A stretch of 64,000 nt of DNA from Myxococcales bacterium (lineage in GTDB: Bacteria; Myxococcota_A; Polyangia; Haliangiales; Haliangiaceae), in the NCBI GenBank assembly GCA_947483555.1, contig CANKMW010000032.1:1-64000 (forward strand), read 5' to 3'. The notes below the pieces were generated by a model. It was not told where the DNA came from. It ran no database searches and saw only the letters and a list, made by a program, of their open reading frames with translations. Within the stretch, counting starts at the first letter, position 1. Each line of letters opens with the position of its first letter. Of the stretch, positions 1 to 8,041 are shown one piece after another. The translations under genes and the position numbers were made by a program.

Positions 1-1587
1 CAGAACGACCTCTCCAACGTCGGGCTCGCCGACGATCCGTCCGTCGCCTGGCTGGTGGTCTCGGTGGCGGGGGCCGGTCTCGACATGGCCGCCGCCGTCA
101 AGGCCGTGAAGGCGCTGAGCACCGCCGCCAGGGCGCTCGACGCCGGCGGAGACCTCGCCGACTTCGCCAAGGCGGTCAACGCCCTGAAGGAAGCCGGCGA
201 GATCGACGCGCGCATCGCGCAGTCGGCGCTCAAGGCCGGGGCCGCGCGCACCGCCTCGGCGACGGCTTTCGGCGAGATGCTGGCGGCCTTCTCCAGCAAG
301 CTCCACGCCTTCCCCGGTCAGTTCTTCGACCCTCAGTTCCTGGCCGCCCTCCGCACGTTCGCGCTGTCGAAGATCAAGCAGGGCATCTACGCCGCCCAGG
401 TCTTCGTCGACGAGATCAAGCGCGCGCGCGCGCTGGCCGGACTCGGCGACCTCTCGCCCGAGGAGCTGGCCAAGGCCAAGGAGGTCTGGGCCGAGTCGCT
501 CCAGCTCGCCAGCGCGAACCCGGCGCTGAGCGCTGGCGAGATCGTCGCCAAGGAGAGCCTCTCGTTCCTCGATGAGGCAGCGGTCGCGGCCTTGTCGACG
601 AGCGGCCAGCTCGCTCGTCTCGGCGAGTCGCCCGCCGTGCTGGAGCTGCTGCGCGTCAACCCGCGCGGTGCCTGGGACCTGCTGCAAAACGTCTTCGGCA
701 ACTCGGTCGACGATCTCGAGCGCTACGCCGCGCGCCTCGCCAAGGCATCGCCAGCCCACGCTGATCGGGCCGCCACGATCCTCCTCCGGCCGGGCAACAC
801 CCTGCCCCCCGATCTGGTCGCCGATGCGTTGATCCGCCTCGGCGGTCTCGACGGTCCGCACCTGGCCGGGCTCGAGCGCCTCACCACGGCAGCCCGGGCC
901 AAGAGCACGGTCGAGGAGCTGGTCCGGAGCGACGCACCGACGCGGGTCCGCGAGTTGCTCGAGTTCGGCGCGACGCAGGCCCATCAGAGCGATGACTACC
1001 TCAACGCCGCGACGCTCCTGTACGCGAAGGGAGCCAGCTCCCCGACGGCCGCGTCGGTGGCGGCGAAGGCGATGGCCAACCCCGATCTTCCAGGGCTCGA
1101 GCGGTGGCTCAAGCTGGCGTCACGCCAGCGTGAAGACGCCGACAAGTTGCTCGACCTCGAGCTGAGTCTCGATGATGCCATCATGCAGCGAGGATTTGAT
1201 CCGACGACCCAGATGGAGGTCTTCATGAAGGGGCCGAACGAGGTGGCCTCGGGCACGCCCGGTGCGAAGAACATCGACGTCGTGACGTCGACCCAGCGCC
1301 GGGAATGGAAGCGCGTGAACGTCCCCATTGCGACGCGCGACAACGTCCTCGCTCAGATCGCGAAAGCGAGGCTGAAGTTCGCTGACGCGGGCATTGCTCG
1401 TGGTGCCGGCGGCAAGCAGAATGTGGTGCTGGTCGAATTCGGACAACAGCTCAAGGCTGGCGGCATGACGGAGGCAGATGCACTGGCGACGATCCAGAAG
1501 TTCGTTGATAGGGATGACCTGTTGAAACTGCATGTGGATCAGCTGGTCGTGCGTATCGACGGCTCCGACCACGTGTTCGTTCCGTAG
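1..1587 (+). CDS. Polymorphic/eCIS-type toxin, C-terminal part, nuclease-like tip (5' end outside window)
   Basis: The frame is open from base 1, so the start lies upstream; 528 residues are visible. Most of the protein is Ala/Leu-rich and helical, without recognised domains. The last 140 or so residues change character and hold Asp426 in NIDVV followed by Glu435-Trp-Lys437, which resembles the D...ExK core of PD-(D/E)XK nucleases used as toxin tips. A candidate immunity gene starts 8 bp downstream, and a scrap of a second, similar tip follows that gene, as is common in polymorphic-toxin loci. The nearby DUF4157 effector suggests this was the same kind of protein, but its N-terminus is not visible. 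The nuclease call is inference from a short motif; the toxin call rests on architecture and context. Confidence 0.5.
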   Translation, partial: QNDLSNVGLADDPSVAWLVVSVAGAGLDMAAAVKAVKALSTAARALDAGGDLADFAKAVNALKEAGEIDARIAQSALKAGAARTASATAFGEMLAAFSSKLHAFPGQFFDPQFLAALRTFALSKIKQGIYAAQVFVDEIKRARALAGLGDLSPEELAKAKEVWAESLQLASANPALSAGEIVAKESLSFLDEAAVAALSTSGQLARLGESPAVLELLRVNPRGAWDLLQNVFGNSVDDLERYAARLAKASPAHADRAATILLRPGNTLPPDLVADALIRLGGLDGPHLAGLERLTTAARAKSTVEELVRSDAPTRVRELLEFGATQAHQSDDYLNAATLLYAKGASSPTAASVAAKAMANPDLPGLERWLKLASRQREDADKLLDLELSLDDAIMQRGFDPTTQMEVFMKGPNEVASGTPGAKNIDVVTSTQRREWKRVNVPIATRDNVLAQIAKARLKFADAGIARGAGGKQNVVLVEFGQQLKAGGMTEADALATIQKFVDRDDLLKLHVDQLVVRIDGSDHVFVP

Positions 1588-1595
1588 GAGCAATC

Positions 1596-2327
1596 ATGTC
1601 GAGATCGTTGCAGACGTGGGTTGCTGATAGTCCGGCCACGTTGGTCCAATGTGCGTGGATCGCCACCGGCGACGAAGGCATCTGCGGTCTCGTGTTTCGG
1701 GTCTTGAATGCGCTGAGTGCTCGGCAGTCCGTGATCGACGAACTGAGCGGCCGGGTCAATGTCTTCTGCCAGGGGCGGAAGCCGGAGCTATGGCCGGTGT
1801 CGGTGCTTCCCGACGGCCTGGCCGACCTCCAGGCCCGCCTCCACAAAGCGAATGACGAAGGTTCTGTGTGGATGCCAACAGAGGTGGTTCTGCGCGGTCG
1901 CGCCGACCTGTTGCTTCCTGAGGACGTCTCCTCCGTCGAGGTCGCCGACTGGGAGATGGACGAAGAGCGCGTCCACGCGGTCCGCCTTCCGCTGGAGCGT
2001 GCCGACGATCGTGCAGATGTGCCTCCTGGCATTCGCTGCTGGAGGGTGGCGCCCGATGCGGCCGGGCTCGAGGAGAGCTCGCCGATCTACCTGGACCTCA
2101 TGTGCGCCGACGATGAACAGCCGCCCAAGCTCTGGCTCCGGGTTGAATCGGCCCACGAGCTCTGGCGGCCGTGGTCGATCGACCATGAGGGGCCGGTGCC
2201 GGCTGGGCGCCAGAACCTGGAGCGGCTGCGCCGGGCGATGGAGAAAGTCGCGGCGGCAACCGGCGGCACCGTGTCTCTGCCGACGGAGATGCTGTCCGAA
2301 CTGGACCGGGCGAACGGGGTGCGTTGA
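1596..2327 (+). CDS. Candidate immunity protein for the upstream toxin
   Basis: This 243-residue acidic protein belongs to no family I recognise. It has no signal peptide or membrane segment, so it should be cytoplasmic. It starts 8 bp after the toxin stop codon (ATG preceded by GGAGCA), so the two are probably co-transcribed and translationally coupled. The position directly behind a toxin tip and ahead of an orphan tip remnant is the classic place of an immunity gene. Trp-rich and Asp/Glu-rich stretches would suit binding a basic nuclease surface. Function is inferred from position only. Confidence 0.45.
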   Translation: MSRSLQTWVADSPATLVQCAWIATGDEGICGLVFRVLNALSARQSVIDELSGRVNVFCQGRKPELWPVSVLPDGLADLQARLHKANDEGSVWMPTEVVLRGRADLLLPEDVSSVEVADWEMDEERVHAVRLPLERADDRADVPPGIRCWRVAPDAAGLEESSPIYLDLMCADDEQPPKLWLRVESAHELWRPWSIDHEGPVPAGRQNLERLRRAMEKVAAATGGTVSLPTEMLSELDRANGVR

Positions 2328-2330
2328 AGC

Positions 2331-2396
2331 AAACAGAATGTCGTCCTCGTCGAGATTGGTGAACAGCTGGGCCGTCCGCCACGAGACCGAGCGTGA
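2331..2396 (+). pseudogene. Orphan fragment of a second toxin tip
   Basis: Read from base 2331, the frame gives KQNVVLVEIGEQL and then runs to a stop at 2394-2396. The toxin upstream has KQNVVLVEFGQQL encoded at 1414-1452, so 11 of 13 residues match, with mostly synonymous third-base differences. The fragment starts 3 bp past the immunity stop codon and has no start codon or upstream toxin frame. It looks like the remnant of a displaced or silent tip cassette. Confidence 0.6.
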
Positions 2397-2470
2397 GCGC
2401 GTTTCTTGATGGCATGGCGGTCGCGCTCTTTGATAGTTCCCGTTCCCGTTCGCCGCCGCTCTGGCGCGAG

Positions 2471-3838
2471 TCACGAGCGCCCGACCAGCGCGTCGACGAG
2501 CGGCGCGGTGAGCTGGGGCCAGGTGTGAGCCTCGTCCTTGGCAAACACCGCGAAGCTTTCGAGCGTGGTCGCCGCGGACAGCTCGGCCGCCAGGCGCCGA
2601 TCGCAGGCCGCGTTCCACCCACCGGTCAGCACCGACAGCCGGCGGACCTGGAGCCGGGTCGCGGCGTAGGCCACGTCGGCGACATGATGGTCGTCATCGG
2701 TGATGTCGTCGCCGCTGAAGTACCAGGCCAGCGCGAGTGTCTCCATCCGGAAGTCGCCGGCCGGTCGTCCGTCGATCAGCGCATCGGCGAGGATCCGCAG
2801 CGCGCCGTCCTGGACCGTGGTGAACAGGAGCATGAGCCGGCGCGCCGGCGTGCGACGCAGCGTGGCGCCGAGCTCGCTCGCGGTGGCGCGATCCAGCCAG
2901 AAGTAGGGCCGGCCGCCGTCGCTCGCCGGCGGGCCCCACTGCTGGAAGATGATGGTGGTGTGCCCGCCGATGGTCTCGGGCTTCGCGCTGACGCGCAGGT
3001 GCTCGATCGAGTCGACCTCGACCGAGGCATAGCCCCGTGCCAGCGGGCTCGCGGCCACGGCTGGCTCGAGGCCCACGACGCGACGATCGTGCGGCGAGTC
3101 CGGGTCGAACCAGGCCTGACCGTCACACCGGGTGAGGCTGAGCTCGGCTGGCGCCGGGCTCGCTGCCGGCGCGGCGGAGAGAAATCGGGGCTCGCCGGGG
3201 CCAGGCGCGATCGACGTTGCCGGCGGAGTCGCCGCGACGCTCGCGAGCCGCGCCGCGATGTCCTCGTCGGGTGCGGTCTCGGTGCGCCGGACGAGGGCGA
3301 GCAGGTCGGGATCAGGTGCGATGGCGCAGGCGTCGAGGATGGCGTGCAGGCCGCGGACGACGGCGGGCCGGTCGTCGTGCCGGCGGCCGAGCTCGACCAG
3401 CTCGGTGGCAAACTCGCGGTTGAGGTCGTCGCGGCCGACCACCCACAGCAGGTTGCACACCGTCTCGCAGCAGAGGATCCGGTCGGCGCCGCTGCGCGAC
3501 TCGAGGCAGGCCCGACCATGCCGGACCAGGTCGTCGATCCGGCCCAGGTTCATCGCCATCTCGCTGGCCACCGAGCTCATCCACGCGGCGTTTCTGGCGC
3601 CGATGACGTACCCGACCGGCTCCGGCCGGGCGAGCGCGGCCAGCGCCTCGTCGTGGCGGCCCAGCTCGAAGAGCGCGCGCAGCTCGTAGAATCGCGCCCA
3701 GCCGAGCTGCGCCGGATCCGGCGCGGCGAGGATCTCCGATCGCATCGCGCGGATCGCGTCGAGGCACGCGGCGTGTGAACCCGCCTGCTGGAGCTCGCCG
3801 ATCGCCTCCATGTGCTTGTTGAACCGGACGGTGTCCAT
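2471..3838 (-). CDS. Hypothetical 455-residue protein of the toxin cluster, helical-repeat N-terminus
   Basis: I do not recognise the family. The first 180 or so residues are regularly spaced amphipathic helices with several Cys (CLDAI, ACLES, CCETVCNLL) that look like TPR-type repeats. A Pro/Ala-rich linker near residues 190-220 leads to a mixed domain ending in LALAWYFSGDD and VRRLSVLTGG. There is no signal peptide. It lies 65 bp after the candidate immunity gene on the same strand. A remnant matching its residues around 360-375 sits at 7888-7971, next to remnants of the other two genes, so the three genes appear to travel together. It could be an adaptor, second immunity protein or chaperone; none of these can be shown from sequence. 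Confidence 0.55.
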   Translation of the reverse strand: MDTVRFNKHMEAIGELQQAGSHAACLDAIRAMRSEILAAPDPAQLGWARFYELRALFELGRHDEALAALARPEPVGYVIGARNAAWMSSVASEMAMNLGRIDDLVRHGRACLESRSGADRILCCETVCNLLWVVGRDDLNREFATELVELGRRHDDRPAVVRGLHAILDACAIAPDPDLLALVRRTETAPDEDIAARLASVAATPPATSIAPGPGEPRFLSAAPAASPAPAELSLTRCDGQAWFDPDSPHDRRVVGLEPAVAASPLARGYASVEVDSIEHLRVSAKPETIGGHTTIIFQQWGPPASDGGRPYFWLDRATASELGATLRRTPARRLMLLFTTVQDGALRILADALIDGRPAGDFRMETLALAWYFSGDDITDDDHHVADVAYAATRLQVRRLSVLTGGWNAACDRRLAAELSAATTLESFAVFAKDEAHTWPQLTAPLVDALVGRS

Positions 3839-3903
3839 GGATCACTCCTCGAGATTGAACGACCACGTCGTCGAACAGAGCCTGGTGATCCGATCTGAAC
3901 CGC

Positions 3904-4674
3904 TCACTTCGGCCACGCGCTGTCCTTCTTCACCGTCAGCCCGATCCGGCGCCCCGGCAGGCCGACGTACGGACATGGCGCAGGCGGAGACGCGGGCGGA
4001 GCGACGATGCGGAAGTCGGGATCCCCGGGCGCGATCCAGCGCAGCACGCCGCTCGCGATCCAGGGCTCGAGGTCGAAGTCCCAGGTCTCGTTCTTCTCGG
4101 TCCAGGCCAGCTCCCCCTCGCTCTCGAAGCTGAAGCTCCGCTTGGTCCACGGCTGGGTCAGGAGCGACGGCTTGGGCATCGGGTCGGCGAAGTAGGCGAT
4201 CGGGTACGCGGTGTAGCCGTTGGCCATCGGGATCGACGAGAGGACCGCGGTCATCCCCGGGAGCGCGAGCAGCCGCGGGACGACGTACGGCGCCTCGGGT
4301 CCCGGGTGCGCCTCGGCACGACCGCCCTTCGGCGGCAGGCCGTTGAGGTGGACGGCGCCGAGCAGGACCGCGAAATGCGGGCACGGCGCCGGCTCCGCGG
4401 GGCGGAGCGACAGGTTCTCTTGCCAGAACAGGCCGTCGAGCCCCCACGGATCGAAGGCCTTGTCGAGCGCCTGGTCGCAGCGCGGGCAGCGACTCAGGGT
4501 CTGGCACGGCAGGCCGTCCCAGTAGGCCTGCTGCAGGCGATCGTCCTCGTTCCGCAGTGCGTTGAGGAGGACCTCGTCTTCTCGTGTCCTGGCGGCCGCC
4601 ACCAACGCGTCCGACGCTTTCTCGAAGGCCCGAAGCAGCTGGTCACGCTGCTCTTTCGTCCAGGTCGCGCGCAT
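3904..4674 (-). CDS. Candidate immunity/accessory protein for the cyclase-type toxin
   Basis: This 256-residue cytoplasmic-looking protein has no known domain that I recognise. A CPRCDQ motif near residue 65, preceded by CQTLSR, hints at a metal-binding knuckle. The C-terminal half is rich in Pro, Trp and aromatic residues. It starts 3 bp beyond the stop codon of the DUF4157 toxin, so the two genes are almost certainly translated from one message. A decayed copy of its first third lies at 9401-9561, again directly behind a remnant of the toxin 3' end, which supports a functional pair. Immunity is the likeliest role. Most cyclase toxins of this superfamily need a host cofactor, so another role is possible. 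Confidence 0.5.
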   Translation of the reverse strand: MRATWTKEQRDQLLRAFEKASDALVAAARTREDEVLLNALRNEDDRLQQAYWDGLPCQTLSRCPRCDQALDKAFDPWGLDGLFWQENLSLRPAEPAPCPHFAVLLGAVHLNGLPPKGGRAEAHPGPEAPYVVPRLLALPGMTAVLSSIPMANGYTAYPIAYFADPMPKPSLLTQPWTKRSFSFESEGELAWTEKNETWDFDLEPWIASGVLRWIAPGDPDFRIVAPPASPPAPCPYVGLPGRRIGLTVKKDSAWPK

Positions 4675-4677
4675 CGC

Positions 4678-7455
4678 TCACCTCGCATCGTTGTAGGGCC
4701 ACTTGATACCGTGGTTCTCGTAGTAGCGCTGGAGCGCGGCGGCGCCGTTCACGATGTGGATGCTCCCGTCGGGCTCCGCGACGAGGAACTTCTCGCTCGC
4801 GCCCGGCTGGCGCCCCATCGTCTCGTTCCCGCTGGCGTCCGTGACCTTGAACTTGTCGTTGGCGCCGTGTTGCACCATCTCGTGCCCGAGTTCGTCGTTC
4901 ATCGTTTTCTGGAACTTCTTGTCGTTCGTGTCCACCTGGCGCTGCTGGCCGTCGTCGCCCTTTGCGTAGACGCCCTGCATGTCGTAGTCGCCGTGGATCT
5001 TCATCCCCTCCGGATCGACAAGGGCGCCGTCGGCGTCGAATTTCCAGCCCTTCCCCTCGAGGGCGCGGATCTCCTCTGCCTGCTCGGGCGTCGGGTCGGC
5101 TGGCTTCACGACCAGGCCAGCGTTGGGCCCGTCCTTCGCGGTCTTCAGCTCCTTCACCTCCGACGGCTTCGCCCGGTAGCCCTCCTGACCATGGTAGTCG
5201 AGGCTCTTCGGGTTGCCGGCCCGCATGATGATCGTCTGCTTCAGGCGCGCCGCGAGCGCCGCGATCCGCCCCACGTGGACCTCCTGCATGCCGGCCTCGG
5301 CGCTGGCCCGGGCGATGACCGCCTTCCTTTCGCCGGCGTCGACGTGCGGTTGACCGCGCCCACCGCGACCGGCCGTCGCGCCATCCTCGGTCTCGTCGGG
5401 CGCGCGGCGCGGCGGCGCGCCGTCGGGCTCATCCCCGCCCGGCTGCCTCGTGCGCGTACCCGGCGCGGGCGTCGAGTCGTCCGCGCCCGGGGGCAGTGCG
5501 AGGCGCGTGGGGCCGGGCGGGAGGGCGTCGGGGGAGGAGCCGGGAGGGAGCGCGCCACGCGAGCGGCCCGGTGGGAGTGCGGGTCCGTTGTCCGCATGCA
5601 CGCCCTGGCGCGCTTGCAAGTAGTCCATGAGGATCTGGAACACGGTCCAGGCCAGATCCTCATCGGACTCGAGCGCCCGGAGGAAGCCATCCAGTCCGTC
5701 CTCCCCGAACTGGATTCCCATCCCGGCGGCGATCTCCGCGAGCACCAGCGCGGTCTGCGGGTTGGCGCCGGCCCACAGCATGATCTTCGTGCCGGCCGCC
5801 GCGCCGGCGCCGTACGCGATCGGGAGCGCGATCACCGCCGCGGTGCCAACCGCCACCACCGTTGCCGTGGTCCTGGACGCCTGGTCGAACCCACGCAGGT
5901 CGGATGACTCGGTCTGCTCGCCGGTCCCCAGCTTGATCTCGTCCTCGCCAGCGCGGAAGTTGTTGACCTTCTCGGCGGCGTTGATCGTGCCTTCGCCCCG
6001 GAGCCTCGCCAGCCACGCCTTCGTCGAGCCGCGCGCCGTGCCGAAGCGCAGGTCGATGGCCTGCTGGCCGGCGCCGTACTCGCTGCGCTTCTCGATGAGC
6101 CTGGGATAGATGGCGTGCAGGCGCTCGACCACCGGCTCGAGCATCTTGATCGCCCGTGCGTAGCTCTGCTCGTCGCCCTGGTCGGTGAGCTCCGCCGCCG
6201 CCAGCACCGCCGCCAGCATGTCGCGGTAGGTCTCGACCGGCGGCGGCGGCGCGTGGTCGTCGTTGCTGGCGGCGGCCCGCAAGCGCGAGCCCTCGTCGCT
6301 GGCGACGTCTTCCTCGTCGGCGGCGTGGACCCGCAGCCGCCACGTCAATACCCGGCCGCCCGGCCGGCCGGCGTTGACGTGGAGCTCGACGCCATATTTC
6401 TCCGGCCCCGGCACCGTGAGCGTGAGCAATGGACCGGTGGCCATCAACGGGTGCCAGGTGCCTCCGATCTCGTCGACCGCCTGGCCGTCTCGACCCAGCA
6501 GCTTGCAGTAGAGCGGGACCGGCGCGGCCTCGCCCGGCAACGGCTCGGCTGACATCGGGAGAAAGTTCACGGTTCCGGGACGGCCGCGTTCCAGGCGCAG
6601 CCGCTGCGGCGACTGGACGATGTCCCTGGCGGTGAGCTGGCGCAGGAACCCGGCCTCCGGCCCCGTGTTCTCCGCGATGGCCTGGGAATCGCCGCCGTCC
6701 GCGCGTCGGACATCGCCCATCCCGACGGCGCCGCTGCCGCGCCGCTGCACGGCCGTCGCGCCCACCGTCGGGACCGACGCGCCGAGCATCAGCAGCGCCG
6801 CGGCCGACTCGCCGCGCACCACCTGGTCGGCCACGGCGTCGGCGTGCCGTTCGTAGGCGTCGCCCTCCTGACCGACGCCACCCTTGAGCTGCACGCCGCC
6901 GCGCTGTTGCACCACGTGGGCGGCTTCGTGGGCGGCGGTATGGAGGTCGGGCGCACCGGCGAACGCCACCTGGTCGCCGCTGGCGAAGGCGGTCGCGCCC
7001 ATCGCGGAGGCCGCCTCGGCGGCAGCACCGCCAACGTGGGCCTTCACGTGGGAGACGTCGTGGGCGGCGCCGAATGACGCCTGGATCTGGTCCAGGAACG
7101 GCAGCGTCGTCGCGGGCCCATCCAGCCCGCGCGCCGCAGCGGCATGAACGTGATCCTCGCTGGCCTCCAGGTTCGCCTTGCGCTGCACCGGCGTGGCGAG
7201 CAGGTGCAGCGCGAACGGGTCGTCGCCGGCGAATGGGCCCATGGCCGGCGTCGGGTTCCGCGACGCTGGCGCGCCGAGGTAGCCGACTCCCTCGTGGGAG
7301 GAGCCCGTGTTCGAGCTCGGTACCCCCGCGGCGCGGCGCTGGACGTTCGATGCCAGGCGTTGCGTGAGCGACACCTTGCCGGGAGCGATCCGCCGCGGCG
7401 CCTCGCCGTCGAGCGGCTCGTCGGCATCGAGGAGATGGCGGTGGTCGCGACTCAC
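4678..7455 (-). CDS. DUF4157 (eCIS-core) effector with CyaA/edema-factor-like nucleotidyl-cyclase domain
   Basis: This 925-residue protein has a DUF4157 domain at about 115-210 with the metalloprotease-like HEAAH (176-180) and the PVQRK-type preamble usual for proteins loaded on contractile injection systems. A Gly-rich hydrophobic stretch (about 533-590) and four 9-residue ALPPG repeats beginning at 626, 635, 644 and 653 lead to a C-terminal domain (about 740-925). That domain can be matched to the Bordetella CyaA catalytic core: Arg745 (R41), Lys763 (K58), Lys771 (K65), Asp823 and Asp825 in HGDYD (D188/D190) and His863 in VQHG (H298). It is much shorter than CyaA between these motifs, so it would be a compact member of the anthrax-toxin-like cyclase group. 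It would make a cyclic nucleotide from ATP or another NTP in a target cell. The family assignment is by eye; activity is untested. Confidence 0.7.
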   Translation of the reverse strand: MSRDHRHLLDADEPLDGEAPRRIAPGKVSLTQRLASNVQRRAAGVPSSNTGSSHEGVGYLGAPASRNPTPAMGPFAGDDPFALHLLATPVQRKANLEASEDHVHAAAARGLDGPATTLPFLDQIQASFGAAHDVSHVKAHVGGAAAEAASAMGATAFASGDQVAFAGAPDLHTAAHEAAHVVQQRGGVQLKGGVGQEGDAYERHADAVADQVVRGESAAALLMLGASVPTVGATAVQRRGSGAVGMGDVRRADGGDSQAIAENTGPEAGFLRQLTARDIVQSPQRLRLERGRPGTVNFLPMSAEPLPGEAAPVPLYCKLLGRDGQAVDEIGGTWHPLMATGPLLTLTVPGPEKYGVELHVNAGRPGGRVLTWRLRVHAADEEDVASDEGSRLRAAASNDDHAPPPPVETYRDMLAAVLAAAELTDQGDEQSYARAIKMLEPVVERLHAIYPRLIEKRSEYGAGQQAIDLRFGTARGSTKAWLARLRGEGTINAAEKVNNFRAGEDEIKLGTGEQTESSDLRGFDQASRTTATVVAVGTAAVIALPIAYGAGAAAGTKIMLWAGANPQTALVLAEIAAGMGIQFGEDGLDGFLRALESDEDLAWTVFQILMDYLQARQGVHADNGPALPPGRSRGALPPGSSPDALPPGPTRLALPPGADDSTPAPGTRTRQPGGDEPDGAPPRRAPDETEDGATAGRGGRGQPHVDAGERKAVIARASAEAGMQEVHVGRIAALAARLKQTIIMRAGNPKSLDYHGQEGYRAKPSEVKELKTAKDGPNAGLVVKPADPTPEQAEEIRALEGKGWKFDADGALVDPEGMKIHGDYDMQGVYAKGDDGQQRQVDTNDKKFQKTMNDELGHEMVQHGANDKFKVTDASGNETMGRQPGASEKFLVAEPDGSIHIVNGAAALQRYYENHGIKWPYNDAR

Positions 7456-7467
7456 GAGCCGGACATC

Positions 7468-7701
7468 CTAATCGGTCGCCGGCCGCTCCCGAAACGTTGG
7501 TTTCGGGAAATATTTGTAGGCTCGACCACGATCCAGGTCGCCATACGGTCTGCTGACGGTTTCACGCCTCGGGCTATCGACGGTGGTGTCGAAAAGTTTC
7601 CTGGCGAGATCGACGCCAGCGATCTCGCTAACTTGATCGGGCTGCGACCCACTGACGCAGTCGAACTCGACGAGATAATCCGGATCCACGAGTTGCCTCA
7701 T
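7468..7701 (-). CDS. Doubtful small ORF upstream of the DUF4157 gene
   Basis: This is a 77-residue open frame (MRQLVDPDYLVEFDC...) that ends 13 bp before the toxin start. Its codons use far more A/T in third position than neighbouring genes, so it may be foreign, decayed or non-coding. No Shine-Dalgarno sequence or family is recognisable. The perfect hairpin at 7487-7508 lies inside it. The rest of 7456-8041 shows short, frame-shifting coding-like stretches but no intact gene. Confidence 0.2.
   Translation of the reverse strand: MRQLVDPDYLVEFDCVSGSQPDQVSEIAGVDLARKLFDTTVDSPRRETVSRPYGDLDRGRAYKYFPKPTFRERPATD
7487..7508. promoter_or_regulatory. Perfect 22-nt palindrome upstream of the DUF4157 toxin gene
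   Basis: TCCCGAAAC-GTTG-GTTTCGGGA has 9-bp perfect arms around a 4-nt loop and sits about 32 bp upstream of the toxin start codon, beside an A/T-rich run. It could be an operator or an mRNA hairpin controlling toxin expression. There is no T-run on the minus strand to suggest a terminator. Confidence 0.4.
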
Positions 7702-7887
7702 GTCGCATCCGTGCGTTCGTCTTGCCCAGGTCGAGACCGAGCTCCCGGACCCGTCGCTCGAGCCACGGTATTTCCGAGCAGTACTTCACGAACGTACTCG
7801 AGCAGCCGGTTGTGGAATCTGTGCGTGTTCCGCCGCCGCCTCACCCTCCGCTGACCGCAGGCGCGCCGGCGGTCAGCGCGCGCAGCT

Positions 7888-7971
7888 GGTCGCCGCCGAA
7901 GTACCAGGCCAGCGCGAGCGCCTCCATGCGGAAGTCGCCGGCGCGAGCGCCTCCATGCGGAAGTCGCCGGC
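7888..7971 (-). pseudogene. Remnant of a paralogue of the 455-residue gene
   Basis: Minus-strand translation gives AGDFRMEALALAWYFGGD, against AGDFRMETLALAWYFSGDD in the intact gene at 2471-3838. The flanking DNA (TCGCCGCCGAAGTACCAGG) is also nearly identical. A 29-bp tandem duplication breaks the frame, and nothing before or after continues the gene. It is the third member of the decayed toxin-cluster copy described for 9401-9610 and 13718-13790. Confidence 0.65.
7914..7971. repeat. 29-bp tandem duplication inside the remnant
   Basis: Two adjacent identical 29-bp units occupy 7914-7942 and 7943-7971. Since 29 is not a multiple of 3, the duplication shifts the frame, so it is an inactivating mutation of the former gene. 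Confidence 0.85.
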
Positions 7972-8041
7972 GCGCGCGCGCCAAGCAAACCGATCGCACC
8001 TTCGAACCGCTGGAAGCGCCCTGCGAGATCGCCAGATGCGG

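Noticed and set aside
4306..5907. A 533-codon plus-strand open frame
   Set aside because: It lies antisense to the DUF4157 toxin and immunity genes, which show family motifs and matching duplicated remnants.
7700..7990. Possible gene with LLEYVREVL / WLERRVRELGLDLG segments
   Set aside because: The coding-like pieces lie in different frames with no start or continuous frame. It is at most an unidentified remnant.
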